A DNA stretch of 30,904 nt from Flavobacterium sp. (lineage in GTDB: Bacteria; Bacteroidota; Bacteroidia; Flavobacteriales; Flavobacteriaceae). Below, piece by piece: positions 7,988 through 17,397 of this stretch. Position 1 is the stretch's first letter; the number at the start of each line of letters is the position of its first letter. Location: assembly GCA_017984035.1 (NCBI GenBank), contig JAGOAF010000011.1, positions 1,706-32,609 of the forward strand, given 5' to 3'. Below the pieces are notes generated by a model that was given only the letters and a program-made list of their open reading frames with translations, was not told where the DNA came from and ran no database searches. Position numbers and translations under genes: made by a program.

Positions 7988-8017
7988 AATTATCAATTGG
8001 GAATTATCAATTATCAA
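7988..8017. repeat. short direct repeat in the divergent spacer
   Basis: AATTATCAATT occurs at 7988-7998 and again at 8002-8012, followed by a partial third copy AATTATCAA at 8009-8017. It lies between the divergent FtsE-like and TPR genes. The minus-strand reading includes TTG, 19 bases, then TACTTTTA, a plausible promoter for the ATPase gene, so the repeat overlaps likely promoter DNA. Confidence 0.4.
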
Positions 8018-8098
8018 ACGCAATTTTTTTTGATTTTTGTTAAAACAATTGTTCATAATAAATACTAAAATCATTTCGTTATACATGCTATAATATAA

Positions 8099-8106
8099 TA
8101 CATTTG
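8099..8106 (+). promoter_or_regulatory. -7 promoter element of the TPR-protein gene
   Basis: TACATTTG is an exact match to the Bacteroidota -7 consensus TAnnTTTG. A TTTC at 8074-8077 lies 21 bases upstream as a weak -33 element. This fixes the start of the gene downstream at ATG 8128, since the TTG at 8104 is inside the promoter element. Confidence 0.6.
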
Positions 8107-8127
8107 AATTTTAAACAAAAAATCACA

Positions 8128-11100
8128 ATGCGTATACTTTCTGGGATAATTTTCGCCCTATTTTTTTGGGGAACTTTTTCGGTTTCAGCACAAAAATCAA
8201 CCATATATAATTCTAATTTAAAAGATTTTGAAACAGCTGTTTCATTATATAATGCAGGGCAATTTGCTTCTGCAAGCTTTGTATTGGATCGCTTAAATAA
8301 TAACAATATCAGTCAAGAATTGCGGTCAGATTGTTTGTATTATGCCGCAATGTGTGCTATTCGGGAACGTCAACCTAATGCAGGAATAGTATTGGAACGA
8401 TTTATTTCGGACTACCCAACTAGTACTAAAAAGAATCAAGCCTGTGTTGAAATAGGTCATTTTAATTTTCTGCAAGAAGATTATGAAAAAGCTATGACTT
8501 GGTATGAAAAAGTTGATGAAATGTATTTGGCGACTAATGAAAGCGAAAAATACTATTTTCAAAAAGGATATAGTTTTTTTAAAGCAAAAAATAAAAAAGA
8601 GGCTTCAACTTATTTAAATAAAGTATTGAATTCCCAAAATTATGGTTCGCAAGCCAAATATTATTTGGGTTTTATGGCCTATGAAGGAGATGATTACAAG
8701 CAAGCCAATCAATATTTTGATGCAGTTTCAGAAGAAGGGAAGTACAAAGAGCGCATGTCCTATTACCAAGCAGATATGAATTTTAAGTTAGGTAATTTTC
8801 AAAAAGCAATTGATTTAGGCGTGGTGGCAATTTCAAAATCGACTCCTGCTGAACAATCTGAATTGAATAAGATTATTGGTGAAAGCTATTTCAATTTAAA
8901 GCAATATCCCGAAGCAATTCCCTACCTAAAAATATACGAAGGTAAAAATGGGAAATGGTCTAATACGGATTTTTATCAATTAGGATATGCCTATTACCAA
9001 CAGAAAGAGTTTCAAAATGCAGTTTCTCAATTCAATAAAATTATTGATGGCAAAGATTTTATTGCGCAAAATGGATATTATCATTTAGGCTTGAGTTACC
9101 TGAATTTGAATAAAAAACAAGAAGCGTTGAATGCTTTTAAAAATGCTTCTGAAATGGATTTTAATGCTTCGTTGAAAGAAGAGTCAAGTTTAAACTATGC
9201 CAAATTAAGTTACGAAATTGGGAATTCTTATGAAAGCGTCCCAGCTATTTTAACAACCTTTTTGGAACAGTATCCTCAAAATTCTAATACAGCTGAAATA
9301 GAAAAAATCTTAATTGATTCGTATTTATCGTCCAAGAATTATAAAGATGCTTTAGCCGTTTTAGAAAAAAAAGAAACCCAAGAAAACAAGCTAGCTTATC
9401 AAAAAGTACTTTTCTATAGTGGATTACAATCCTTTACAGATGGAGAATACCAAGCTGCTTTGAAGTATTTCGAAAAATCAGTAAGCCAACAAAAAGACCC
9501 TTTGATTACTGCAAGAGCCACTTTTTGGAAAGGAGAAACTCTATTTGTTTTGGATGATTTTAAAAATGCCTTGCTAACATTCAAACAGTTCGTAGGTTAC
9601 AGGGAAGCGGTAAATACTCCTGAATATAATAACTGTAATTACAATATTGCCTATGCGTATTTCAAAATGAAAGAGTACGATCAGGCAGGTAATTATTTTC
9701 AAAAACAAATCGAAAAAGGCACAGACAAAGTACGTTTGAATGATGCGCATTTGCGTTTGGCCGATTGCCGATTTGTAACTTCAAAATACGGTCAAGCAAT
9801 GGAGGCCTATGCTAAAGTGATCGAACAAAAAAGTGTTGACGCTGATTATGCTTTTTATCAGAGAGCTATTTCCTATGGTTTTGTTGGTAAAAACGAAAAG
9901 AAGATTGAGAATTTATTGTCTTTTTTGCAATTCTATCCAAAATCAGAGTATCGTGACGATGCTTTGTTCGAATTAGGTAATACCTATGTTGCCGAAAACA
10001 AAGACAAACAAGCAGTTACAACCTACGATCAATTGATTCAAGAGTTCGAAAAGGGTTCGTTTGTTTCAAAAGCGATCTTAAGACAAGGTTTGGTGTATTA
10101 TAATGCCGATAAAGATGCCCAAGCTATTGCGAAATTCAAACAAGTGGTGGCAGAGTTTCCAAAATCTTCAGAAGCCTTAGAAGCAGTATCAACAGCGCGA
10201 TTGATTTATGTTGAGAACGGTAAAGTAGATGAGTATGCCTCTTGGGTTCGCACATTGGATTTCGTAGCTGTTACGGATGCAGATTTGGATAATGACACCT
10301 ATGAGTCTGCCGAAAAACAATACCAACAAAGCAATACTAGTCAAGCAATTTCTGGATTTGGAGCTTATTTAACTGCTTTTCCAAAAGGTATCCATGCTTT
10401 ACAAGCGAATTTTTATTTGGCACAATCACTGTATTCAAATGGCTCGGAAGAAAAATCGGTGTCAAATTATGAATATGTAGTTGCCGAACCTCGTAACGAA
10501 TTTACGGAACCTTCTTTGGTCCGTTTGGGGCAAATTTTCTTAAAAGCAAAAGAAGTGGAAAAAGCCATTGAAGTATTATTGCGAATGGAAACGGAAGCGG
10601 ATTTGTTGCAGAATAAAACTTTTGCTCAAGCCAATTTAATGAAATTGTACTACGATAAAAAGGACTATACTAACGCTGTGGTGTATGCTGACAAAGTATT
10701 GGAAAATCCTAAGACAGAAGCCGACGTTAAAAGTGATGCGCAAATTGTAGTAGCTCGTTCCGCTATGGAAACGGGTGATGATGCTAAAGCCAAAGCCGGT
10801 TTTGAAAAATTAGCAACAGCTCAAGGTGAATTGGGTGCAGAGGCATTGTTTTATGATGCGTATTTTAAAAATAAAGAAGGAAAGTTTGAGGAATCAAATC
10901 TGGCCATACAACAATTAGCTAAAAACTATGCTGATTACAAGTATTTTGGTGCCAAAGGATTGCTGTTAATGGCAGCTAATTTTCAGGCTTTAAACGATAG
11001 TTATCAAGCTACATTTATATTAGAAACAGTGATAAAAAACTTTGCTGACTTTTCTGATATTGTGGCTAAAGCTCAAGCAGATTTAGATGCAATTAAAGCT

Positions 11101-11136
11101 GAAGAGTCCAAAACGAATTCGTCATTAACAGAATAA
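8128..11136 (+). CDS. large secreted tetratricopeptide-repeat protein
   Basis: The 1002-residue protein has a clear signal peptide (hydrophobic core IIFALFFWGTF, then SVSA before QKS, about residues 1-22). The rest is almost entirely degenerate 34-residue TPR-like helical pairs with typical phrases such as YYHLGLSYLNLNKKQEALNA, FKNALLTFKQFVG and DDALFELGNTYVAENKDKQA. TPR arrays are protein-binding scaffolds, and with the signal peptide it should act in the periplasm or on the envelope. It has no membrane anchor, lipobox or enzymatic domain that I can see. A beta-barrel gene follows after 35 bases, implying an operon and possibly a shared complex. The start was moved from TTG 8104 to ATG 8128 because the TTG lies in the promoter and the ATG gives a normal signal peptide. 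The family is common in Flavobacteriaceae; its function is unknown to me. Confidence 0.88.
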   Translation: MRILSGIIFALFFWGTFSVSAQKSTIYNSNLKDFETAVSLYNAGQFASASFVLDRLNNNNISQELRSDCLYYAAMCAIRERQPNAGIVLERFISDYPTSTKKNQACVEIGHFNFLQEDYEKAMTWYEKVDEMYLATNESEKYYFQKGYSFFKAKNKKEASTYLNKVLNSQNYGSQAKYYLGFMAYEGDDYKQANQYFDAVSEEGKYKERMSYYQADMNFKLGNFQKAIDLGVVAISKSTPAEQSELNKIIGESYFNLKQYPEAIPYLKIYEGKNGKWSNTDFYQLGYAYYQQKEFQNAVSQFNKIIDGKDFIAQNGYYHLGLSYLNLNKKQEALNAFKNASEMDFNASLKEESSLNYAKLSYEIGNSYESVPAILTTFLEQYPQNSNTAEIEKILIDSYLSSKNYKDALAVLEKKETQENKLAYQKVLFYSGLQSFTDGEYQAALKYFEKSVSQQKDPLITARATFWKGETLFVLDDFKNALLTFKQFVGYREAVNTPEYNNCNYNIAYAYFKMKEYDQAGNYFQKQIEKGTDKVRLNDAHLRLADCRFVTSKYGQAMEAYAKVIEQKSVDADYAFYQRAISYGFVGKNEKKIENLLSFLQFYPKSEYRDDALFELGNTYVAENKDKQAVTTYDQLIQEFEKGSFVSKAILRQGLVYYNADKDAQAIAKFKQVVAEFPKSSEALEAVSTARLIYVENGKVDEYASWVRTLDFVAVTDADLDNDTYESAEKQYQQSNTSQAISGFGAYLTAFPKGIHALQANFYLAQSLYSNGSEEKSVSNYEYVVAEPRNEFTEPSLVRLGQIFLKAKEVEKAIEVLLRMETEADLLQNKTFAQANLMKLYYDKKDYTNAVVYADKVLENPKTEADVKSDAQIVVARSAMETGDDAKAKAGFEKLATAQGELGAEALFYDAYFKNKEGKFEESNLAIQQLAKNYADYKYFGAKGLLLMAANFQALNDSYQATFILETVIKNFADFSDIVAKAQADLDAIKAEESKTNSSLTE

Positions 11137-11171
11137 TATATACTAGCCGTATTTTAAATACCTATTCAATT

Positions 11172-12947
11172 ATGAAAAAAAACATCAAAAATAGTCTCCT
11201 ATTCATATCGACTTTATTGTCTTTTCAATTTGGATTGGCTCAGAAAAAACAAGAAAAAATACGAACTGAAGAAGTAAATGTGGTTAAATCGTATACGCCT
11301 ACTATTTCAGACGCCTTTAAAATAAAAGAAACTCCTTTGTTGAATAAGGAAGGTACCTCGCCAAAAGAAACTGTGAAGTACAATATTTTTTCTTTCCCAG
11401 TAGCATCTACTTTTACGCCTACAAAAGGAAGTGCAGAACGTGTAGGTCAAGAAGAATTAGGGCGTTTTTATAAGAGTTATGCCACTTTTGGCGGGGGAAA
11501 TTACGGTACATTGAATGCAGAGTTATTTGCTACTCAAGATCTCAATTCGGAGGAATATGTGGCTGGAATGTTCCGTCATTTATCATCTCAAGGCGGAATT
11601 AAAGGAGTGGATTTAGAAAATTCATTTTATGATACCTCAATAGATCTAACTTATGGCGCCGAAGCCGACGAATTGTCTTGGAATATTAATTTAGGGTATC
11701 AAAATCAAATGTATCATTGGTATGGATTACCAACCAATTTTACGAATTTAATGTTACCTTCTGCTTATGATATTTTAGTTTGGGGAATTGATCCTAAACA
11801 ATCGTTCAATACGATCACATTGGATTCCAAAATCGAATTTAACAATAGTATATTAGAAGCTTCAAGTTTTAAATTCATTCATTTTTCGGATGCATTTGGT
11901 TCGTCAGAAAATCGATTTTATGCTATACCGTCGTTTAAATTCAATGCTTTTGGTAAAGCAATAAGATGGAATGCTATCGTAGATTATTTAGGAGGTAATT
12001 TTGATCATAATTATAATCGAAACAATACCGAACCTATAAAATACGGGTTTACTAATTTTGGTATTTCTCCGAGCTACGAATTGGAAAAAGACAATTGGGC
12101 AATGCATTTAGGTCTAGGATTATACTACAGTTTGGATACAAAAAACAGCAATAACCAACTTTTCATTTACCCTCAAATTACAGCCTCGCACAAAGTGGTT
12201 GGTGATTTAATGATTTTTTATGCAGGAGCTGAAGGTGGGTTAGACCAAAATTCGTATTCGAATTTTGTTGATGAAAATCCGTTTTTATCACCAACTTTAA
12301 AAATTGCGCCAACTAATAAAAAATACGATGTATTTGCTGGCTTAAAAGGGAAGCTAGCTGCTACTATAAGTTATAACATTAGAGGTTCGTTTGTAGATGA
12401 GAATAATAAAGCTTTGTTTAAAAGCAATGATTTTTCTACGGATTTAAGTAACCAACCTTATGCTTTTGGTAATTCAATGCAACTTGTTTACGATAATGTA
12501 AAAACATTTCGCTTTTTTGGCGAATTGAAAGCCGATATTACGGAAGCATTAAGTTTTGGGGCTAATGGGACATTGTCTGTTTATAATACAAAAACACAAG
12601 CGGAAGCCTGGAATTTACCAGCGCTGCAATTAAATGCGAATGTAGATTATACTATCAATTCCAAATGGTATGCGGGTGCTGACGTGTTTTTTGTTAGCAC
12701 TCGAAAAGATTTACAAATCAATACTGATATGGCTACTATTCAAGTTTATCCCCCAGTTTATTTTGCTCCAACAACCTTAAAATCCTATATCGATTTGAAT
12801 GCTCATGTAGGCTACAAACACAGCGAGCGATTGACTGGTTTTTTGAAAGCTAATAATATATTGAATCAAGCTTACCAACGCTGGTTGAACTACCCTGTTC
12901 AAGGATTTCAAGTAGTGTTAGGAGCGAATTATAAGTTTGATTTTTAA
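11172..12947 (+). CDS. outer-membrane beta-barrel protein, TonB-dependent-receptor-like
   Basis: The 591-residue protein has a signal peptide (MKKNIKNSLLFISTLLSF, cleavage likely after GLAQ) and many short amphipathic, Tyr/Phe/Asn/Gly-rich strands through the rest, such as YNIRGSFVDENNKALF. It ends in NYKFDF, and a terminal aromatic residue is the usual recognition mark for outer-membrane barrels. Near the N-terminus, EEVNVVKSYTPTISDAFKI resembles the start of a plug. The protein is shorter than normal TonB-dependent receptors (700 or more) and I do not see a convincing full plug domain or TonB box. It may therefore be a reduced receptor or a structural barrel. It sits 35 bases after the TPR gene and directly before the 12948 gene, in one likely operon. 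Ligand unknown. Confidence 0.8.
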   Translation: MKKNIKNSLLFISTLLSFQFGLAQKKQEKIRTEEVNVVKSYTPTISDAFKIKETPLLNKEGTSPKETVKYNIFSFPVASTFTPTKGSAERVGQEELGRFYKSYATFGGGNYGTLNAELFATQDLNSEEYVAGMFRHLSSQGGIKGVDLENSFYDTSIDLTYGAEADELSWNINLGYQNQMYHWYGLPTNFTNLMLPSAYDILVWGIDPKQSFNTITLDSKIEFNNSILEASSFKFIHFSDAFGSSENRFYAIPSFKFNAFGKAIRWNAIVDYLGGNFDHNYNRNNTEPIKYGFTNFGISPSYELEKDNWAMHLGLGLYYSLDTKNSNNQLFIYPQITASHKVVGDLMIFYAGAEGGLDQNSYSNFVDENPFLSPTLKIAPTNKKYDVFAGLKGKLAATISYNIRGSFVDENNKALFKSNDFSTDLSNQPYAFGNSMQLVYDNVKTFRFFGELKADITEALSFGANGTLSVYNTKTQAEAWNLPALQLNANVDYTINSKWYAGADVFFVSTRKDLQINTDMATIQVYPPVYFAPTTLKSYIDLNAHVGYKHSERLTGFLKANNILNQAYQRWLNYPVQGFQVVLGANYKFDF

Positions 12948-13412
12948 TTGGACGATCCATTGGTCACATTCAAACAAAAAATCCATACCTATTATTTGCA
13001 ACTTGTTCAAGATCGAATTGATGTCTTTCGAGATATGATTTTGGCATTGACAGAAGATTCAAAAAACGATGCCAAAGGTTCGGCAGGAGACAAGCACGAA
13101 ACGGCTTTGTCGATGATGCATATTGAACAAGAAAAATTGAATCATAAACTGACTGAAGTCCTAGCCCAAAAAGCCATTTTAGATAAAATAGATCCTTTAA
13201 AAGTTTCAGAAATAATTGCAATAGGAAGTTTGGTCAAAGCCAATGGCATTTATTTGTATTTGAGTGTGGCACTTCCTAAAATTACTGTTGGGGGTATTAA
13301 CGTTATTGCCTTGTCGCCACAATCGCCATTGGGGAGTAAGTTAATGGGCAATCCAATTGGGTTTACTTTTGAAATCAATGGTACTACCTATTGCATCGAA
13401 AGTGTGGAATAA
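12948..13412 (+). CDS. 154-residue protein with GreA/GreB C-domain-like end; TTG start
   Basis: The frame opens directly after the TAA of the barrel gene, in the same reading frame, and begins with TTG 12948; a second TTG is at 12960. The first in-frame ATG is codon 30, which would remove a helix that looks conserved. The N-terminal half (1-82) is charged and helical. The C-terminal half contains IAIGSLVKANG at 90-100 and SPQSPLGSKLMG at 123-134, closely resembling the FKBP-like C-terminal domain of Gre transcript-cleavage factors (SPLGKALLG type). An Asp48-x-x-Glu51 pair occurs where Gre factors carry their acidic tip. Flavobacterial homologues are, as I recall, often labelled 3-oxoacyl-ACP synthase, a label I see no sequence support for. 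Real gene likely; role as a Gre/Rnk-like RNA polymerase factor is a suggestion only. Confidence 0.7.
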   Translation: MDDPLVTFKQKIHTYYLQLVQDRIDVFRDMILALTEDSKNDAKGSAGDKHETALSMMHIEQEKLNHKLTEVLAQKAILDKIDPLKVSEIIAIGSLVKANGIYLYLSVALPKITVGGINVIALSPQSPLGSKLMGNPIGFTFEINGTTYCIESVE

Positions 13413-13448
13413 AAACACAATTCCTTCTCTTATCGTAGCTAGAAATTA

Positions 13449-13497
13449 TAAAATGTAACTAAAAATTCTTGTTTTGGCAATTTTTAATTACATTTTA
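13449..13497. repeat. 19-base AT-rich inverted repeat upstream of asnB
   Basis: The left arm TAAAATGTAACTAAAAATT (13449-13467) pairs with the right arm at 13479-13497 at 18 of 19 positions, around an 11-base loop CTTGTTTTGGC. No T-run follows on the plus strand, so it does not look like a normal intrinsic terminator. It lies 36 bases after the 12948 gene and 118 bases before asnB. Confidence 0.7.
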
Positions 13498-13509
13498 GGT
13501 ATAAAAATG

Positions 13510-13539
13510 CATTTTAAGTTATTTTTTATAACTTAAATG
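13510..13539. repeat. second AT-rich inverted repeat upstream of asnB
   Basis: TTTAAGTTAT (13513-13522) pairs perfectly with ATAACTTAAA (13528-13537) around five T; with one bulge the stem extends to CA/TG at the base. It lies 12 bases after the first inverted repeat. It could be a regulator site or RNA hairpin; nothing in the sequence decides. Confidence 0.55.
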
Positions 13540-13615
13540 TTGATATATGTTTTCCAATCGTAACTTTTAGATCATCTTTGCCACATCAAAATAACAAAAT
13601 AGTAAATTTAAGATT

Positions 13616-15217
13616 ATGTGCGGAATATTAGCCATCATTGGAAAAGGAAAAGATGAACAATTAGTTAGAGAACTTTCAAAAAGAATGACTCATCGTGGTC
13701 CAGATGAAAGTGATTTACATATTACAGAGAATGGACATATTTTAAGTCATGAGCGTTTGTCAATTATTGACTTGCACTCAGGACGCCAACCAATTCAAGG
13801 AACTTCAACTGCTTGGATGGTGCATAATGGAGAGGTGTATAATCATCAAGCATTAAGAGATGGAGTTTTGAAAGGACATACTTTTAGAACCAAATCCGAT
13901 TCAGAAGTGATTGTTCATTTGTATGAAGAATACAAATACGATTTCTGTAACATGTTAGATGGAGATTGGGCTTTTGTTGTGGTTGATGGAGATGATTTTA
14001 TTGCAGGTAGAGACCCAATGGGAGTAAAACCATTGTACTACGGTTTAGACGACAGAGGAAGAATTTACTTTGCTTCTGAAATGAAACCTATTGCTGACCA
14101 ATGTAAAACATTCTCTACTTTTCCTCCAGGGCATTACTATACGCCAAACACTGGTTTTGTAAAATACTACCAACCAGAATACGAAGATTATACGAAAGCA
14201 GATCAAGAATTAGATTTAGATTTAATTAGAGAAACCTTGACTGAGGCAACTCGTAAACGTTTGATGAGTGATGTGCCAATTGGTGTATTACTTTCAGGAG
14301 GTTTGGATTCGTCTTTGACGTCTTCAATTGCGTCACGTTTATTAAAAGAAAGTGGTAAAAAATTACACTCTTTCTCAATTGGTTTAGATGCAGATGCGCC
14401 TGATGCTAAAGCGGCTAAAAAAGTAGCGGAGTATTTAGGAACTGAACATCACGAAATTCATTTTACTATTGAGCAAGGAATTGAAATATTAGACAAATTG
14501 ATCTGGCATTTAGAAACCTATGATGTGACTTCTATTCGTGCAAGTACTCCGATGTACTTCTTGTCAAAAGCCATTACTGATATGGGAATTAAAGTAGTAC
14601 TTTCGGGAGAAGGTGCTGATGAGATTTTTGGAGGGTATTTGTACTTTAGAAATGCGCCAACTGTAGAAGATTTTCAAAAAGAAACCATTGAAAGAGTACA
14701 AAAATTATTTACTGCCGATTTATTAAGAGCCGATAAATCAACAATGGCTCATGGTTTAGAGGCGAGAGTACCGTTCTTAGACAAAGCGTTTTTAGATATG
14801 GCTGTTCGAATTAAGCCAGAAGAAAAAATGCCTAAAACGTATGATGGCAAAGAGAAGTATATTTTAAGAAAAGCATTCGATACCCCAGACAATCCGTATT
14901 TACCAGATGAGGTATTGTGGAGACAAAAAGAGCAGTTTTCTGATGGTGTAGGATACAACTGGATTGATCAATTAATCGAGTATTGTTCTTCTCAAGTTAC
15001 TGATGCGCAATTAGCGGGTGCTGAGGCTGAATTTCCATACAATACACCAACGACTAAAGAAGCGTATTTTTATAGATCAATCTTTAACAAATACTATCCA
15101 CAAGTAAGTGCAGCTCAAACTGTACGAAAATGGATTCCAAAATGGCAAGAAAATCAAGATCCAAGTGGTAGAGCAAATGCGGCTCACGTGCAAGCGGATG
15201 TTGAGATTGCTAAATAA
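13616..15217 (+). CDS. asnB: asparagine synthetase B (glutamine-hydrolysing)
   Basis: AsnB makes asparagine from aspartate, ATP and glutamine nitrogen. The N-terminal class II glutaminase starts MCGILAIIG with nucleophile Cys2 after removal of Met1; RLSIID (48-52), NGEVYNH (71-77) and KSDSEV (93-98) shape the glutamine site. The C-terminal synthetase has the pyrophosphatase-type ATP loop SGGLDSS at 227-233 and LSGEGADEIFGGY further on. Length is 533 residues, a little shorter than the 554 of E. coli. ATG 13616 is fixed by the need for Cys2. The gene stands alone: two inverted repeats lie upstream, a possible -7 CATCTTTG is at 13573-13580, and a strong terminator follows. Identification is very secure. 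Confidence 0.97.
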   Translation: MCGILAIIGKGKDEQLVRELSKRMTHRGPDESDLHITENGHILSHERLSIIDLHSGRQPIQGTSTAWMVHNGEVYNHQALRDGVLKGHTFRTKSDSEVIVHLYEEYKYDFCNMLDGDWAFVVVDGDDFIAGRDPMGVKPLYYGLDDRGRIYFASEMKPIADQCKTFSTFPPGHYYTPNTGFVKYYQPEYEDYTKADQELDLDLIRETLTEATRKRLMSDVPIGVLLSGGLDSSLTSSIASRLLKESGKKLHSFSIGLDADAPDAKAAKKVAEYLGTEHHEIHFTIEQGIEILDKLIWHLETYDVTSIRASTPMYFLSKAITDMGIKVVLSGEGADEIFGGYLYFRNAPTVEDFQKETIERVQKLFTADLLRADKSTMAHGLEARVPFLDKAFLDMAVRIKPEEKMPKTYDGKEKYILRKAFDTPDNPYLPDEVLWRQKEQFSDGVGYNWIDQLIEYCSSQVTDAQLAGAEAEFPYNTPTTKEAYFYRSIFNKYYPQVSAAQTVRKWIPKWQENQDPSGRANAAHVQADVEIAK

Positions 15218-15247
15218 AATCTTAGATTAGTTCAAATAAAGTTGATT

Positions 15248-15281
15248 AAAGACGTTTTTCGTAAGAAGAACGTCTTTTTTT
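15248..15281 (+). terminator. intrinsic terminator after asnB
   Basis: AAAGACGTTTTTC and GAAGAACGTCTTT form a 13-base stem with one G-U pair and a GTAA loop, followed by a T-run to 15281. It begins 30 bases after the asnB stop. Confidence 0.93.
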
Positions 15282-15296
15282 GTTTAAAATATAAAC

Positions 15297-15318
15297 AAAT
15301 GTTGATAACTTAACATTT
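15297..15318. repeat. inverted repeat upstream of gyrB
   Basis: AAATGTT (15297-15303) and AACATTT (15312-15318) are perfect 7-base arms separated by GATAACTT. It lies about 40 bases upstream of the gyrB -7 element, a position compatible with an operator, but binding is unproven. Confidence 0.35.
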
Positions 15319-15357
15319 ATAAAGAGGAATTTCTTTCTTCAATAACCCCTGTTTTTA

Positions 15358-15365
15358 TATATTTG
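15358..15365 (+). promoter_or_regulatory. -7 promoter element of gyrB
   Basis: TATATTTG matches the Bacteroidota TAnnTTTG element exactly. TTTC at 15334-15337, 20 bases upstream, is the best -33 candidate. It predicts a leader of about 30 bases before ATG 15400. Confidence 0.6.
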
Positions 15366-15390
15366 CTTGTTATACAATTTTACATTTTAG

Positions 15391-17343
<1,953 letters not shown>

Positions 17344-17397
17344 TTTAGGCTTACTTCAACTTTTAGGAAATAAAATAATTTTTAAAATATAAAAAAC

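Noticed and set aside
8104..8127. TTG start giving the TPR protein eight extra residues
   Set aside because: The TTG is the end of a TACATTTG promoter element, and ATG 8128 gives a normal signal peptide.
13449..13539. terminal repeats of an insertion sequence
   Set aside because: Only 11 bases lie between the arms of the larger repeat, no transposase is near and no target-site duplication is visible.
13413..13615. possible small gene or tRNA in the largest plus-strand spacer
   Set aside because: No frame of useful length with a start, and no cloverleaf arms or CCA end; the region is explained by two palindromes and promoter DNA.
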